Of a stretch of 64,000 nucleotides of DNA, positions 9,583-18,629 are shown piece by piece (the stretch's first letter is position 1; each line of letters starts with the position of its first letter). The stretch lies in the NCBI GenBank assembly GCA_963826795.1, contig CAWGYT010000001.1:112211-176210 (forward strand). The letters are read 5' to 3'. A program made the translations under genes and the position numbers. This stretch comes from CAWGYT01 sp963826795 (lineage in GTDB: Bacteria > Planctomycetota > Planctomycetia > Pirellulales > Pirellulaceae). Under the pieces are notes generated by a model. It worked only from the letters and a program-made list of their open reading frames with translations, was not told where the DNA came from and ran no database searches.

Positions 9583-12500
9583 TCACGCCCCCGGCAGATG
9601 CCCGCCGCTTGCCGGCGGGAGTCTCACGGTCGCCGCTACAACATAGCCCCCGTCTTGCATGGCAAGCACAAGATCCTCCGAGCTGAACTCGCCGTCGCCG
9701 TTCCAGTCGCCTTCGGCCCAGGTCGAGTTTCCCGTCAGGTGATCTTCGTATTCACCTTGGATGAACACCTGAACCAGGTCACTGGAATCAAAACGGCGAT
9801 CGAGATTGGCGTCGCCAAAACGAGTCTCCAACAGGTCGTGAACCAGATACTGCAAGTCGCGCTCGTCGAGCTTCCCGTCTGAATTTAGATCGGCTCGCGA
9901 TCGACCAAATCGGATGTCGGCGGCAACTCGATCGATCAGGGCGGCACCCATCAAGTCGGCTTGGCCGGGCGAGCCGTCGACGGCGTCGCTCGGGCGCCAG
10001 TTTTCCTTGAAGCTCCAGCGTTCGGGATTGGCCAACGGATCCAACGCCACCAGTGAGTAGCCCTCGCCATCGGTCGCCGAGTACCAGTCGTCCTCGTAGG
10101 CAAACTCCAAAATCATCTGACCGATTGAGGAGACCAACTGTATCGACTCCCCCGCGTTGCTCAGTTGCCCATCGAACTCACCTGCGATGCGAGCGGCCTG
10201 TCCATAATGCCGGACGTATTCGGCCTGATTGCTAACCACGACGACGTACTCGGAAGGTCCGACGGTCGTCTGCGGGAACGCAAATTGGATCCCGCCCGCG
10301 AGTTGAAAGCCGCTCACGTCAATCGCCGTCTCCCCGACATTGGTCAGCTCGATGAATTCGATCTCGGTTGCACTGCTGCCGGGCGGATCCGCCGGGTGGT
10401 ACATTAACTCCGAAATTCGCAGGCCAGGCGGTTCGACCCGGAGGAAGGTTGCGGCCGTGAGCGCGCTCCACTGACCTTGGTCAATGGATCGAGCGTGAAT
10501 CCGAGTCGAATCAGCGAGGACGATGGAGTCGCCATCCCACAACCGTGCCGTTGCCGAGGGCAGTTTCGTTGCGACATCGCGTGGATCCGAACCGTCAAGT
10601 GTGAAATAGATTTCGCCGGTCGGCACGCTCAGGGTCACCACCTGAACGTCAACAAACGACCCGCCGTTTTGATTCAGCAACGGTGCCTCCACGTCCGGGT
10701 ACAAACCGTCCGCTCGCCATTGGTCTAGAACCACGTCGTGGCGCCGAGGAAAGAAATTGTCCAGCAAGCGATTTTGTTCTCTGATCCACTCCGCATCCCG
10801 CGTGTAGGGTCGCGTCGATCGGCGGACATCTCCCCAGCGAGCTGATTCGCCCACGACGGCCCGATCGATTTGGGCAGCGAGCGTCCGATACCGTTGGATA
10901 ATTGCCTGAACCGTCAGCGCGCCGTCGTTGAAGAAATGGGCGTGCACGCGATCCGCGAACCGCAGTCGAAACTCAGCCGAGGCGCGCAATTCGCCGTACA
11001 GACGCGCGGGCGTGTCGTCGGCGTTTCCAACACCCAGCTCCGTCCGATCGACCGTAATCTCGGACAAGGAGTGCTCCGAATCCCATAGGAAGAACTGGAA
11101 CTGCCCGCCGTCGGCACGTGGCCGGATCGCATAGAAATTTCGGGGCGCGGTGGTGGAGCCAATCAGGACGGGCGCATCGACATTGCCGGTGTAATGAATC
11201 ATGATCATGTAATCGATCAAGTTGTCGATGTCGAGATATTGCTGAATGTCGACATACTTCTGCTCAGCGGTCCGCTGATTATCTTTTGCGATCGCGAACA
11301 TCTCGTCCCACGCCACCCGGTCTCCGTTGATCGCCTCTGGTGGCTCGCCATGCTTCACCACATCGTAGTCCTCCTTGTCGCCCCCGAAATAGGAGGCTGC
11401 GAACGACTCATCGGGCCGCTCGACGAGGTTGTACATACCCCAATACAGTCCGTTGAGATAGACGTGGACGTAGCGGCCATGCGACGCGGGTTGCCCCATC
11501 GCCAGCTGACTGGCACGCGAGAACTCGTCACGAAGATATTGCGCCCGAGCTTGCTGAGTGCTATCGGAATGCGTCCATTTGTAGTTGTAGCCGCCGCGCA
11601 GCATGAGGCGATCAAATTCGTGCACGGTCGAATTGTCGAACACGGGAAACTCAAGCTGGGCCGCCCCGTAGGTTGATTTAAACTGCAGTCGGAAGGACTT
11701 TTTGGGCGTGCGATCCAATCGACGGCTGACACCGCCAAAGATGCGGACTCCGGCATCAATTTGCAAGGCTTGCTGCTCCGGAAAATTCAGCAGCTCGACC
11801 GACACCGGTCGCTCCCAGGTCACGCCTCGCTCAAGCGGATTGACATAGATACCGTTCTCCGTGTCAAACAAGTGCTCGACGTCGGTGACGAGTGACACAA
11901 TGGGAATTGAAGACAAGTCATCGACGAACGTGTCGCGGTAGAGCGGGTTGCCCGTCACATCGGGATCGACTTCGTAGTCCGCCCGCGTACCGGCCCAAGT
12001 GCTCGGATAGCCCTCCGGATTCGCGGGCTGATTTGCGACGTCGGCGAGAAAGAGATAAGTGTGCGTGGCCACCGGCGTCGCTTCGTAGCCCGGTTTCATC
12101 GCCATCACTCGCAAGGTCGTTGTGGTCTCCACGTGAATCGTAGCGACCGGAGGCGCCGTGACATCGGGTGCCGGCACCTGGCTCCCGTGAGTCGCCGTCG
12201 GCGTACTGCCATCGGTGGTGTAGACCAAGGTGGCGCCGGGCGTATCGGACGAAAACTTCACGTCAAGCGGCGCGAAGTAGAGACCACGTTCGGCCGAGAA
12301 CTGAGGACTCTCGACAAATCCATCGACGGCCGTTCGATTGGCCGATCCGGGACTGGCCGTCGGAAAATATCCCACTTCGGCCGCACCCGTCGTGACTTCG
12401 GCGATCAACTCCGGAAAAATCAAAAAGCCGGAACTGCGACGTGTCCGGTTGATGCCGTGAATCGCCAAAATGTTGCTGCCGGGCGTCAGCGCGCCGGTGT

Positions 12501-13485
12501 TTGAAGAGATGTCAAACTCCTCGAAATCGTCCGCAAGGTGGTTCACGGTCGGCACGGACGCGTCCCAAGTCGGTGTGCCCGTCACGTTCCGTCGGGCGAT
12601 TTCTGTGCCGTTGAGATACGCGACGAATGCATCGTCATAAAGCATCCGAAGCGTCAACCGAGAAACGGCACTTGGGTTGTCCACCGTAAACGGAATCCGG
12701 ATATAGGCGGACGTACCCACGTTGTACATACTCTCGGTCAAATCGGTCCCCACCATGCCGCTGTATTCGGAATTCGTGTGGAAACCCACGCCCGTCGTCG
12801 TCCCGCGAGTCCAACCCGTTAAGCCCCCGGCGTCACGAAATGCCGTCTCGTCTCCGCCCTTCCAACTATCGCCGTAGCGGATATCCGATTCGGCGGTCGG
12901 GACAATCACGTTCGCCGGTGCCTTCCGGGGAACCATCGTCACTGAAGCGGCAACGTAACCGAGACCATAGGATACGTCTTCCCGCTGAGGTGGATAATCG
13001 GATCCATTCGAGCCGTATTCGGAAGCGACTGATACGCCGTCGGGCCGGACCAATGCCACGTACTCCGACTCGGCGTTGAGCCGGAAACTCGTGTGCCACC
13101 AGCCCGCGGGGTCGGGCACCTGGGAATCACGTCCCGACGCGAACACGACCAAATACTGACCGGCATTCAAGTTGAGTGACGAGGATTCGGGGAACGACCA
13201 CTTCGCCAAATCCGACGGGTCGTCGGTCAAATGCCAGCCGGACAAATCGACGGCGGAGTCCCCGGGGTTGTAGATTTCGATCCAATCCGACGCATCGCCG
13301 AAACCGTCGCGGATCGTGGCCTCGTTTACGGCCATGAATTCGCTGATGATGGCGTCGCCCGCCAAGAGGCTGCGCGACTCGAGCGACTCAATCCGGCGCG
13401 GCCGCCGGTTCAATCGCCTTTCTCGCGTGCTGAGCTTCGTCCCACGGCCCCCGCGAAACAGGACGCTTGGCCTAGCCGCACCCAT
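9583..13485 (-). CDS. Lamin-tail / CotH-kinase-like / dockerin surface protein
   Basis: A 1300-residue secreted protein. The N terminus carries the planctomycete motif RRIESLESRSLLAGD (~31-45). Next come a lamin-tail domain (~46-155; WIEIYNPGDSAVDLSGW), a beta-sandwich (~200-365), a chitobiase-like C-terminal-type domain (~390-460; LVYTTDGSTP), the CotH-kinase-like domain (~505-900; PKKSFRLQFK, DRLMLRGGYNYKW, NLYWGMYNLVE-type core, and LWDSEHSL), a second chitobiase-like segment (TLDGSDP), a second lamin-tail domain (~1035-1150) and two EF-hand dockerin-like repeats (DLNSDGKLDERDL and DWNGDGEFSSEDLV). CotH proteins are atypical kinases of spore coats and cellulosomes; in planctomycetes their substrates are unknown. 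The final ~16 residues are encoded by the inserted R1 repeat. Confidence 0.85.
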   Translation of the reverse strand: MGAARPSVLFRGGRGTKLSTRERRLNRRPRRIESLESRSLLAGDAIISEFMAVNEATIRDGFGDASDWIEIYNPGDSAVDLSGWHLTDDPSDLAKWSFPESSSLNLNAGQYLVVFASGRDSQVPDPAGWWHTSFRLNAESEYVALVRPDGVSVASEYGSNGSDYPPQREDVSYGLGYVAASVTMVPRKAPANVIVPTAESDIRYGDSWKGGDETAFRDAGGLTGWTRGTTTGVGFHTNSEYSGMVGTDLTESMYNVGTSAYIRIPFTVDNPSAVSRLTLRMLYDDAFVAYLNGTEIARRNVTGTPTWDASVPTVNHLADDFEEFDISSNTGALTPGSNILAIHGINRTRRSSGFLIFPELIAEVTTGAAEVGYFPTASPGSANRTAVDGFVESPQFSAERGLYFAPLDVKFSSDTPGATLVYTTDGSTPTATHGSQVPAPDVTAPPVATIHVETTTTLRVMAMKPGYEATPVATHTYLFLADVANQPANPEGYPSTWAGTRADYEVDPDVTGNPLYRDTFVDDLSSIPIVSLVTDVEHLFDTENGIYVNPLERGVTWERPVSVELLNFPEQQALQIDAGVRIFGGVSRRLDRTPKKSFRLQFKSTYGAAQLEFPVFDNSTVHEFDRLMLRGGYNYKWTHSDSTQQARAQYLRDEFSRASQLAMGQPASHGRYVHVYLNGLYWGMYNLVERPDESFAASYFGGDKEDYDVVKHGEPPEAINGDRVAWDEMFAIAKDNQRTAEQKYVDIQQYLDIDNLIDYMIMIHYTGNVDAPVLIGSTTAPRNFYAIRPRADGGQFQFFLWDSEHSLSEITVDRTELGVGNADDTPARLYGELRASAEFRLRFADRVHAHFFNDGALTVQAIIQRYRTLAAQIDRAVVGESARWGDVRRSTRPYTRDAEWIREQNRLLDNFFPRRHDVVLDQWRADGLYPDVEAPLLNQNGGSFVDVQVVTLSVPTGEIYFTLDGSDPRDVATKLPSATARLWDGDSIVLADSTRIHARSIDQGQWSALTAATFLRVEPPGLRISELMYHPADPPGSSATEIEFIELTNVGETAIDVSGFQLAGGIQFAFPQTTVGPSEYVVVVSNQAEYVRHYGQAARIAGEFDGQLSNAGESIQLVSSIGQMILEFAYEDDWYSATDGEGYSLVALDPLANPERWSFKENWRPSDAVDGSPGQADLMGAALIDRVAADIRFGRSRADLNSDGKLDERDLQYLVHDLLETRFGDANLDRRFDSSDLVQVFIQGEYEDHLTGNSTWAEGDWNGDGEFSSEDLVLAMQDGGYVVAATVRLPPASGGHLPGA
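9596..9642 (+). repeat. Palindromic repeat family R1, copy 3, inside the 3' end of the CotH gene
   Basis: Same 47-bp unit as copy 2, 72 bp further on. On the minus strand it is read as codons and supplies the last residues of the CotH/dockerin protein (ATVRLPPASGGHLPGA), including the run-up to its stop. The dockerin part of that protein ends just before the repeat, so the repeat has probably replaced the original C terminus. Confidence 0.7.
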
Positions 13486-13544
13486 TAACTACCCCCTCAC
13501 TACTCGAGAAAGCCGGACCGGCAACTCGTCGCCCGAGCGTGGGA

Positions 13545-13625
13545 TTGGGAAAAAAGGGCAGGTCCCAAAATCGCGAAGTACCCGAAGGGCCGTTCCGACT
13601 TTGGGGACCTGACCCCTTTTCCCAA
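13545..13625. repeat. 81-bp inverted-repeat element (family R2), short form
   Basis: Left arm TTGGGAAAAAAGGGCAGGT and right arm ACCTGACCCCTTTTCCCAA are near-perfect reverse complements around a ~40-bp centre. The AGGGGTCAGGT core is shared with elements at 22602 and 23743. It lies between two genes on the minus strand, in the 145-bp gap upstream of the CotH gene. Confidence 0.65.
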
Positions 13626-13630
13626 CCTGG

Positions 13631-15571
13631 TTAGTTGGCCTGATCGCGCCGCCGCAAGTACCCCAGAACGGGAGCCGAGATCAACAGCAGCAGGAGGCCC
13701 GAAGGTTCCGGAACGGCGTTCAAAGTGGCACCTCGAGTGCCCGCGTCGTAGCCGCCATTCTGAAAAGCGAACACGAGATCGCCACTCCCAAATCGCTGAT
13801 CGCCGTCCCAATCGCCCTCCTCCCACGTCGCCAGCTCGTCAATCTCGTATTTGCCCGACTGAAACGACACCACCAGATCATCGCTGTTGAACTGGCCGTC
13901 AAAATTCGAGTCGCCGACCCACGTTTTGGCCAAATCGTTGACCCATACCAGCCGGTCATCCACGTCAATGTTGCCATCGCCATTCACGTCGTATGTCGCA
14001 TCATTGGCCACCATCCCCGCCGCCATTAGGTCGAGATCATCGCTGTCCAACATCCCGTTCCCGTTGAAGTCGCCGAGCATTTCGCCGCTGGTATAAAGGT
14101 ACAGCAGTTCCCCAGCGCCGAGCGCCACGTCATAGATCTTGAATTCATCGAAGATCCCCGCGGCGTAATCGTTGCCTCCATCACCGCCTCCAATAAAGAA
14201 GGTGGCGCCGGGCTCAATCCAGCCGCCCGTCGCGGCTTCTCGGAATTCGCCGTCCACGTACAGTTCTACCGAGACCGTGTCGCCCTCGCGCTGCCACGTG
14301 AAAGCAACCTGGTAGGTCTCGTCGAGTCCGCCGACGGTGTTCAGGTCGAGTGACACGGGTCCATCCGCGTCCACGCGCCCGCGGAGCACACCGGTATCGT
14401 AGATCCACATCTCCCAGTCGTTCGCGTCGGCGGAGTTGGTCCATAACGACTGGTAGTTGTAAAACTTGTCGACGGTATAGTCCAAGACGATCGTCCCAGT
14501 CTCGGTCAGCACGTAATCCACGCTGACGGCGTCGCCGCCACTGGTGGCGTCCGGATTCTCGCGCAGGTTCAAGCCCTGTCCGACCGACCCGGGGCCGAAC
14601 AGAGAATCGTTCACGCCCGGCGTGTCCAGCAGCGTGCCGTCGTACGTCGCGCCGCCCGAGCCCGAATTCTGCAGGTTGCCGTCGAACGCATAATAAATCA
14701 CGGGGTCGACCGAAGGCGCGATCGGCTCAACAGCAGGTCGATCGGGAACGAAAACGAGGTCCGGATTGGTCGCCCCCACCGCGTTGCCTATCCCCTCGTT
14801 GTACAGATACAGCGCCTCTGCCCGTCCTAGCGATCGGTTCCACACCGCCACGTCATCAATCGCGCCTCGAAAGAAGTAGACGGCCGCCGGATCGTCGGTC
14901 GGGTTGGATCCGATCCCGGCGATCTGCCCCAGCTGCACCGCGTCGATCAATCCCGCGTTGACGTGGGAATCGACCAATTGACCATCAAAATAAATCTTGG
15001 CGGTCGCCGCCGAGCCGTCATAGACCCCCATGACATGATGCCACTCTTCGGTCGTCAGCATCGACGCCGGGACGCCCGGTCGTTCGGCCGTCCCGTTGGC
15101 ATCGGTCACCTTGAATCGCAGTTCATTGTTGGCCTTGTCCAGGTACAGGATATAGCTGTCCTGCGACGAATCATAAATGCCGGCAAAAGCCTCTGGCAAT
15201 TCCGCCGGCAATAGATCCGTGCTGAACCAGGCCGCGACCGTGACGGCATTGGTCGTCATCTCCAGATCCATGCTGTCGGTTACCAGCACATCGTTGTAAC
15301 CTTCGAAGTACAAGGCGCTCTCGCCCAGGATCGCTTCCCCAGGCCCCATCCAACTGGGCGACTCGCGCAGCAACCCGTTGTCGGCCTCGTCACCAAACGT
15401 GTCGACCGCGATGTCCCCCGCACCCTCGTCGAGTGACCAATAGGCCACAAGGCCATTTTGCAACAACTCGGCCGAGGCAGTTTGGACCCGTGAGGTAATG
15501 CACGTCGCGGCGATCAGCAGCATCCAACAGTTGACTTGTCTTGTCCAGAAAAACGGCTTAATAGTTTTCAT
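13631..15571 (-). CDS. Two-LamG-domain, dockerin and PEP-CTERM protein
   Basis: A 646-residue exported protein. Residues 1-34 are a signal peptide. Two concanavalin-like LamG domains follow, at ~42-265 (VAYWSLDEGAGD, EWHHVMGVYDG, IDDVAVWNRSL) and ~290-495 (FIGGGDGG, IFDEFKIYD). Two EF-hand dockerin-like units lie at ~500-615 (DFNGNGMLDSDDLDL, DVNGDGNIDVDDR, DSNFDGQFNSDDLV). The C terminus is an exosortase signal (VPEPSG, hydrophobic helix, LRRRD). LamG domains bind sugars or proteins, so a role in substrate binding at the cell surface is likely. The start at 15571 is followed directly by the signal peptide. Confidence 0.88.
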   Translation of the reverse strand: MKTIKPFFWTRQVNCWMLLIAATCITSRVQTASAELLQNGLVAYWSLDEGAGDIAVDTFGDEADNGLLRESPSWMGPGEAILGESALYFEGYNDVLVTDSMDLEMTTNAVTVAAWFSTDLLPAELPEAFAGIYDSSQDSYILYLDKANNELRFKVTDANGTAERPGVPASMLTTEEWHHVMGVYDGSAATAKIYFDGQLVDSHVNAGLIDAVQLGQIAGIGSNPTDDPAAVYFFRGAIDDVAVWNRSLGRAEALYLYNEGIGNAVGATNPDLVFVPDRPAVEPIAPSVDPVIYYAFDGNLQNSGSGGATYDGTLLDTPGVNDSLFGPGSVGQGLNLRENPDATSGGDAVSVDYVLTETGTIVLDYTVDKFYNYQSLWTNSADANDWEMWIYDTGVLRGRVDADGPVSLDLNTVGGLDETYQVAFTWQREGDTVSVELYVDGEFREAATGGWIEPGATFFIGGGDGGNDYAAGIFDEFKIYDVALGAGELLYLYTSGEMLGDFNGNGMLDSDDLDLMAAGMVANDATYDVNGDGNIDVDDRLVWVNDLAKTWVGDSNFDGQFNSDDLVVSFQSGKYEIDELATWEEGDWDGDQRFGSGDLVFAFQNGGYDAGTRGATLNAVPEPSGLLLLLISAPVLGYLRRRDQAN

Positions 15572-15692
15572 CGTTCACCTCGGAAGGAAACACTCAAGGG
15601 GTAGAATGCCTTTGGAAAGGTTCCCAGGGAACCTGGCGGAGTGTCACAGCCTCACATTGGGGCGGGTTGGGAAACGGTTCTGAGCATCTTCA

Positions 15693-16295
15693 TCACTCCT
15701 TCACGGCGATTCCCAGTTTGCGCAACTTGGTTGCAATATCCGCGCCGTGGGTTGCGGTCCGAACCATCTTGTCGATGTACAAGATGCGACCGTCCTCGCC
15801 GATGTAGAAAGTCCAGCGCTGCGGCACCGTCCGCTCGGCGTCGACCACGCCGTAGGCCCGAGCGGTTTCCTTGCCGGGATCGCTGAGAATCGGGTAGTCA
15901 AGTCGAAGTGTCTGGGCGTACTTCTGATTGGTCTCCGGCGTATCGCAACTGGCAGCAAAAAACGCGACATTGAATTGGTCGAGCCCAGAACCCTTGGAAG
16001 GTTCGACCTGGAAAGTCCGGTCTCCAAGCAAGTTGACCGTGAAGCTCTGTTCGATTTCGCTGGCACGCAGCGAATTGCATTCAGCCGTTCAGCCACCGGT
16101 GAATGCTTTCGGAAACCAGGCGATCACAACCGGCTGTTTGCCTCGAAACGAGGACAATTCGTACGTCTTACCGTCGCTACCAACCAAACGGAATTCAGGA
16201 GCCATCTCGCCAATCTGCAGTTCGGCGTGCGCCGCAGTTGCCAACAGCGTGATCGCAACTGCGGCCGTACCGAATCCAAGAAACTTCTTCTTCAT
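15693..16295 (-). CDS. Peroxiredoxin with TGA at the peroxidatic Cys: candidate selenoprotein
   Basis: The frame runs 200 codons from the ATG at 16295 to 15693 and is interrupted only by TGA at 16089-16091. A signal peptide (MKKKFLGFG..., cleavage after AHA) precedes a PrxQ/BCP-like fold: APEFRLVGSDGK, VVIAWFPKAFTGG, then the TGA, then TAECNSLR, VAFFAASCDTP, YPILSDPGKETARAYGV and QRWTFYIGEDGRI. In the family the TGA position is the peroxidatic Cys of TPGCT, and a second Cys four residues on is the resolving one, so selenocysteine here would make a Sec/Cys peroxidase. A hairpin of SECIS geometry follows the TGA. A GGAG site lies upstream of 16295; a second ATG at 16308 overlaps it and is less likely. 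The alternative is a nonsense mutation of TGC. Confidence 0.8.
16056..16074 (-). promoter_or_regulatory. Putative bacterial SECIS hairpin
   Basis: In the coding strand the sequence 3' of the TGA forms TTCGCTG-CGTGC-CAGCGAA: seven perfect base pairs and a 5-nt loop with G at the second loop position. The loop starts 21 nt after the TGA. Known bacterial SECIS elements need an apical loop roughly 16-37 nt after the TGA with a G among the first loop bases, so this fits. It was read by eye and not folded by program. Confidence 0.6.
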
Positions 16296-16375
16296 GATTG
16301 ATTTCTCCATAACAGGGCTTTGTCTCGAAAGAAGTCAGAGATTCTTCAGTACGCCGGGCGTGGCGAAACCCGCAC

Positions 16376-17257
16376 CTAAACATCGCAAACCGCCACGCAA
16401 CGGCGCAAGGACGCTAACGGCTCGGAACTCTTGGGGATGAACTCCTGCGCCACAAATCCGTCGAAGCCCGTTTCGACAATCGCCTTCATCACCGCCGGAT
16501 AGTAAATCTCTTGACTCTCGTCGATTTCGTTCCGTCCCGGTACGCCACCCGTGTGATAGTGCGCGATGTACTGCGAGTTTTCTCGAATGTTACGGATTAG
16601 GTCTCCCTCCATGATCTGCATGTGATAGATGTCGTAGAGGAGCTTCATCCGCTCTGAACCCACACGACGACACATTTCGACGCCCCAGGCGGTGTGATCG
16701 CACTGGTAGTCCTTGTGGTCGACCTTGCTGTTGAGCAATTCCATCACGACATTGACCTGCTGGGATTCCGCCAGCTTCATCAACCGCTTCAAGCCCTTCG
16801 CGCAGTTTTCGATTCCCTGCTGGTCATCCAGCCCTTCACGGTTCCCCGAGAAACAAATCACGTTCTTGATGCCCGCCTCGGCCGCCAGGGGGATCAGATC
16901 TTCGTAGCTGGCCACAAGCTGGTCGTGATACTCGATGCGATTGAAGCCCTTAGTAATCCCCATCCCTGCCCCGCTGCCCATGGCGCACGTCAACCCATGC
17001 TCCCTCAAGGTCGGCCACTCGTCGGGACCCAGCAACTCGACCGATTTGAGCCCGATGGACGCAGCAGCCTGGCAGAGATCTTCCAGCGGGATCTTGCCAT
17101 AGCACCACCGGCAGACGGAATGGTTGATGTTGCCCTTCAGCTGCGGCTGCGATTCCGCTTCCGCAGCGGCAGAACACAGGGGAAAAGTCGCGGCCACCGC
17201 GGCCGTGGCACCGGCGACACGGCAAATCGCATCGCGTCGCGAGAGTCGGTTTTCCAT
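16376..17257 (-). CDS. Tat-exported hydroxypyruvate isomerase-like TIM barrel protein
   Basis: A 293-residue protein with a twin-arginine signal (LSRRDAIC and an Ala-rich core, residues 4-33). The mature part is a sugar phosphate isomerase/epimerase (AP endonuclease 2-like) TIM barrel of the hydroxypyruvate isomerase type: NINHSVCRWCYGKIPLEDLC, GLKSVELLGPDEW, NVVMELLNSKVDHKDYQCD (metal-ligand Glu), LLYDIYHMQIMEGDL (Asp/His), HYHTGGVPGRNEID and FVAQEFIP (final Glu). The family converts hydroxypyruvate to tartronate semialdehyde or isomerises related sugars; the exported version common in planctomycetes has no proven substrate. It is the neighbour of the peroxiredoxin gene on the same strand (66-nt gap). 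Confidence 0.85.
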   Translation of the reverse strand: MENRLSRRDAICRVAGATAAVAATFPLCSAAAEAESQPQLKGNINHSVCRWCYGKIPLEDLCQAAASIGLKSVELLGPDEWPTLREHGLTCAMGSGAGMGITKGFNRIEYHDQLVASYEDLIPLAAEAGIKNVICFSGNREGLDDQQGIENCAKGLKRLMKLAESQQVNVVMELLNSKVDHKDYQCDHTAWGVEMCRRVGSERMKLLYDIYHMQIMEGDLIRNIRENSQYIAHYHTGGVPGRNEIDESQEIYYPAVMKAIVETGFDGFVAQEFIPKSSEPLASLRRCVAVCDV

Positions 17258-17568
17258 GATGAGAGCCCTCGACTACCTTGGGAGTGAGATAAAAGCCGCC
17301 CTGAGTCGCACTGGCGGGTGGGATGTCATTATGGGCGAGTTCGCGGTCAATTGCTACTTCTTGCGATCCCGAGAGTTGGAACAAGTGTCGCTGGGAACAA
17401 ATCCAGACGGAAACAATACGAATCGAGACAATCGAATCGAGACGGTCTATGTGTGTTGAGCGCGATTCTTGCCGGGGGATACAAGATGCCGCGTGCAGGC
17501 CGGCCTGTCACGTGCACCCCTGCCTGGACCGAAATCAGTTGCTCTATCGCAAAAGTCCGGTCGGTGGG
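17258..17568. other. Intergenic stretch, nothing recognised
   Basis: A 311-bp stretch between two leftward genes. Open frames across it have no recognisable domain and overlap each other. It should hold the promoter of the TIM-barrel gene, but no clear promoter motif is seen. Confidence 0.4.
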
Positions 17569-17955
17569 CTACGACTGGCGTTGACCAACACAGTAGCACA
17601 GCCCGTCTGGTGCGACAACGAAGAAGACCCGATACGAGGTGTCTCCATATTTATCGACTCGGTAGCCCGCATCTTCGCGATCAAAACCACTCGACCGCAG
17701 CTCGGCAAACGCCGCTTCGACATCATCCACTTCGAGGAAACAACCCTCCTGAGACGGATCACCGCCATTCTCTGCCAGTCCGATCCGAATCTCGTCTCGG
17801 ACCAGAACCGCCGCTTTGGTCGGGGCGTCCGTTCGTGACTGGACTGTGAAACCCATCACGGTTTCGTAGAAGGGAATCGCCGCCTCGATGTTCTCGACCG
17901 GCAAATTCATCGCATCATCCCCGTAGGGCACAGCGCGCACGTACTTCACTGACAT
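17569..17955 (-). CDS. VOC (glyoxalase/bleomycin-resistance) family protein
   Basis: A 128-residue single vicinal-oxygen-chelate domain: the opening strand (YVRAVPYGDDAMNLPVENIEAA), IPFYETVMGFTV, RIGLAENGGDPSQEGCFLEVDD, VEAAFAELRSSGF and the final VVAPDGLCYCVGQ. The fold is formed by paired beta-alpha-beta-beta-beta units that hold a metal ion. The usual final metal ligand Glu is not obvious near GLCYCVG, so a catalytic role is uncertain and it may be a binding protein. It is cytoplasmic, with no signal sequence, and stands alone. Confidence 0.75.
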   Translation of the reverse strand: MSVKYVRAVPYGDDAMNLPVENIEAAIPFYETVMGFTVQSRTDAPTKAAVLVRDEIRIGLAENGGDPSQEGCFLEVDDVEAAFAELRSSGFDREDAGYRVDKYGDTSYRVFFVVAPDGLCYCVGQRQS

Positions 17956-18244
17956 GGTCCACCTTGACGGAAATGGGATGGTCGCTTCGCGAAACAGAAA
18001 GTCTAGCAGGAAAGCGACCGCAGGGCAGCACGGATGGTCGCTGGCTCAGTCGCTAGCATGATCCGGACCGTTGACGGCAACGAGGTCAGGCCAACACGAA
18101 GGCGGGCGCGAGCCATGAACATCAAGTTAACTGAAGCCGAAATCCAATCGCTCAAGGCACACGAAGCAAAAGACCTTGCGATCCATCTCTTGCGTCGATT
18201 TCATGCCAAGGACCGACCCCCCAACACGGCAGGACAAGTTCAAC

Positions 18245-18601
18245 TTATTGACGCCTGCGCGGTGAAAGGCGATTCCACAGCTTCAGCTGGGCCGACTTGA
18301 AAAAGGAAAGTTTGAGCTGTTGTCTTGCGGATTGTTTCTTGAGCGACTGGCGAACCGTTCGCTTCAGCTGACGGGCGTCACCAGGGATGTAGTTGGCCAT
18401 ACGGCTGAACTTCGTGTGACTCCAGCGTGCCTCCACCGGGTTCAACTCGGGAGCATCGGCGGGCAGCCACTCGATTTCAACATTCTTCAGGCGAGAGGCT
18501 TGAATTTTTTTTGCAGCCGCACGATGAACCGACCAGCGGGTCCCAGAGATGATCAGCAGTCGCCGCAAGTGACGGCGCAGCTGCTTCACAAACGCGACCA
18601 C
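18245..18601 (-). mobile_element. IS630-family transposase remnant (C-terminal half)
   Basis: 118 residues matching the end of the IS630 DDE domain: LLIISGTRWSVHRA, WLPADAPELNPVEARWSH (with the last catalytic Glu in PELNPVE) and the helical tail. The first two catalytic Asp residues and the helix-turn-helix part are absent, so this is an inactive fragment. The 289 bp on its right-hand side (17956-18244) include a short plus-strand frame, 18115-18300, starting MNIKLTEAEIQ, which may be a fragment of a truncated gene; it is not called. Confidence 0.75.
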
Positions 18602-18629
18602 TTCGCCTTTGCGACTGTCGGCGTCGTAG

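Noticed and set aside
18115..18300. 62-codon plus-strand frame starting MNIKLTEAEIQ
   Set aside because: It starts plausibly but runs into the IS630 remnant and shows no family; perhaps a truncated gene, not enough support.
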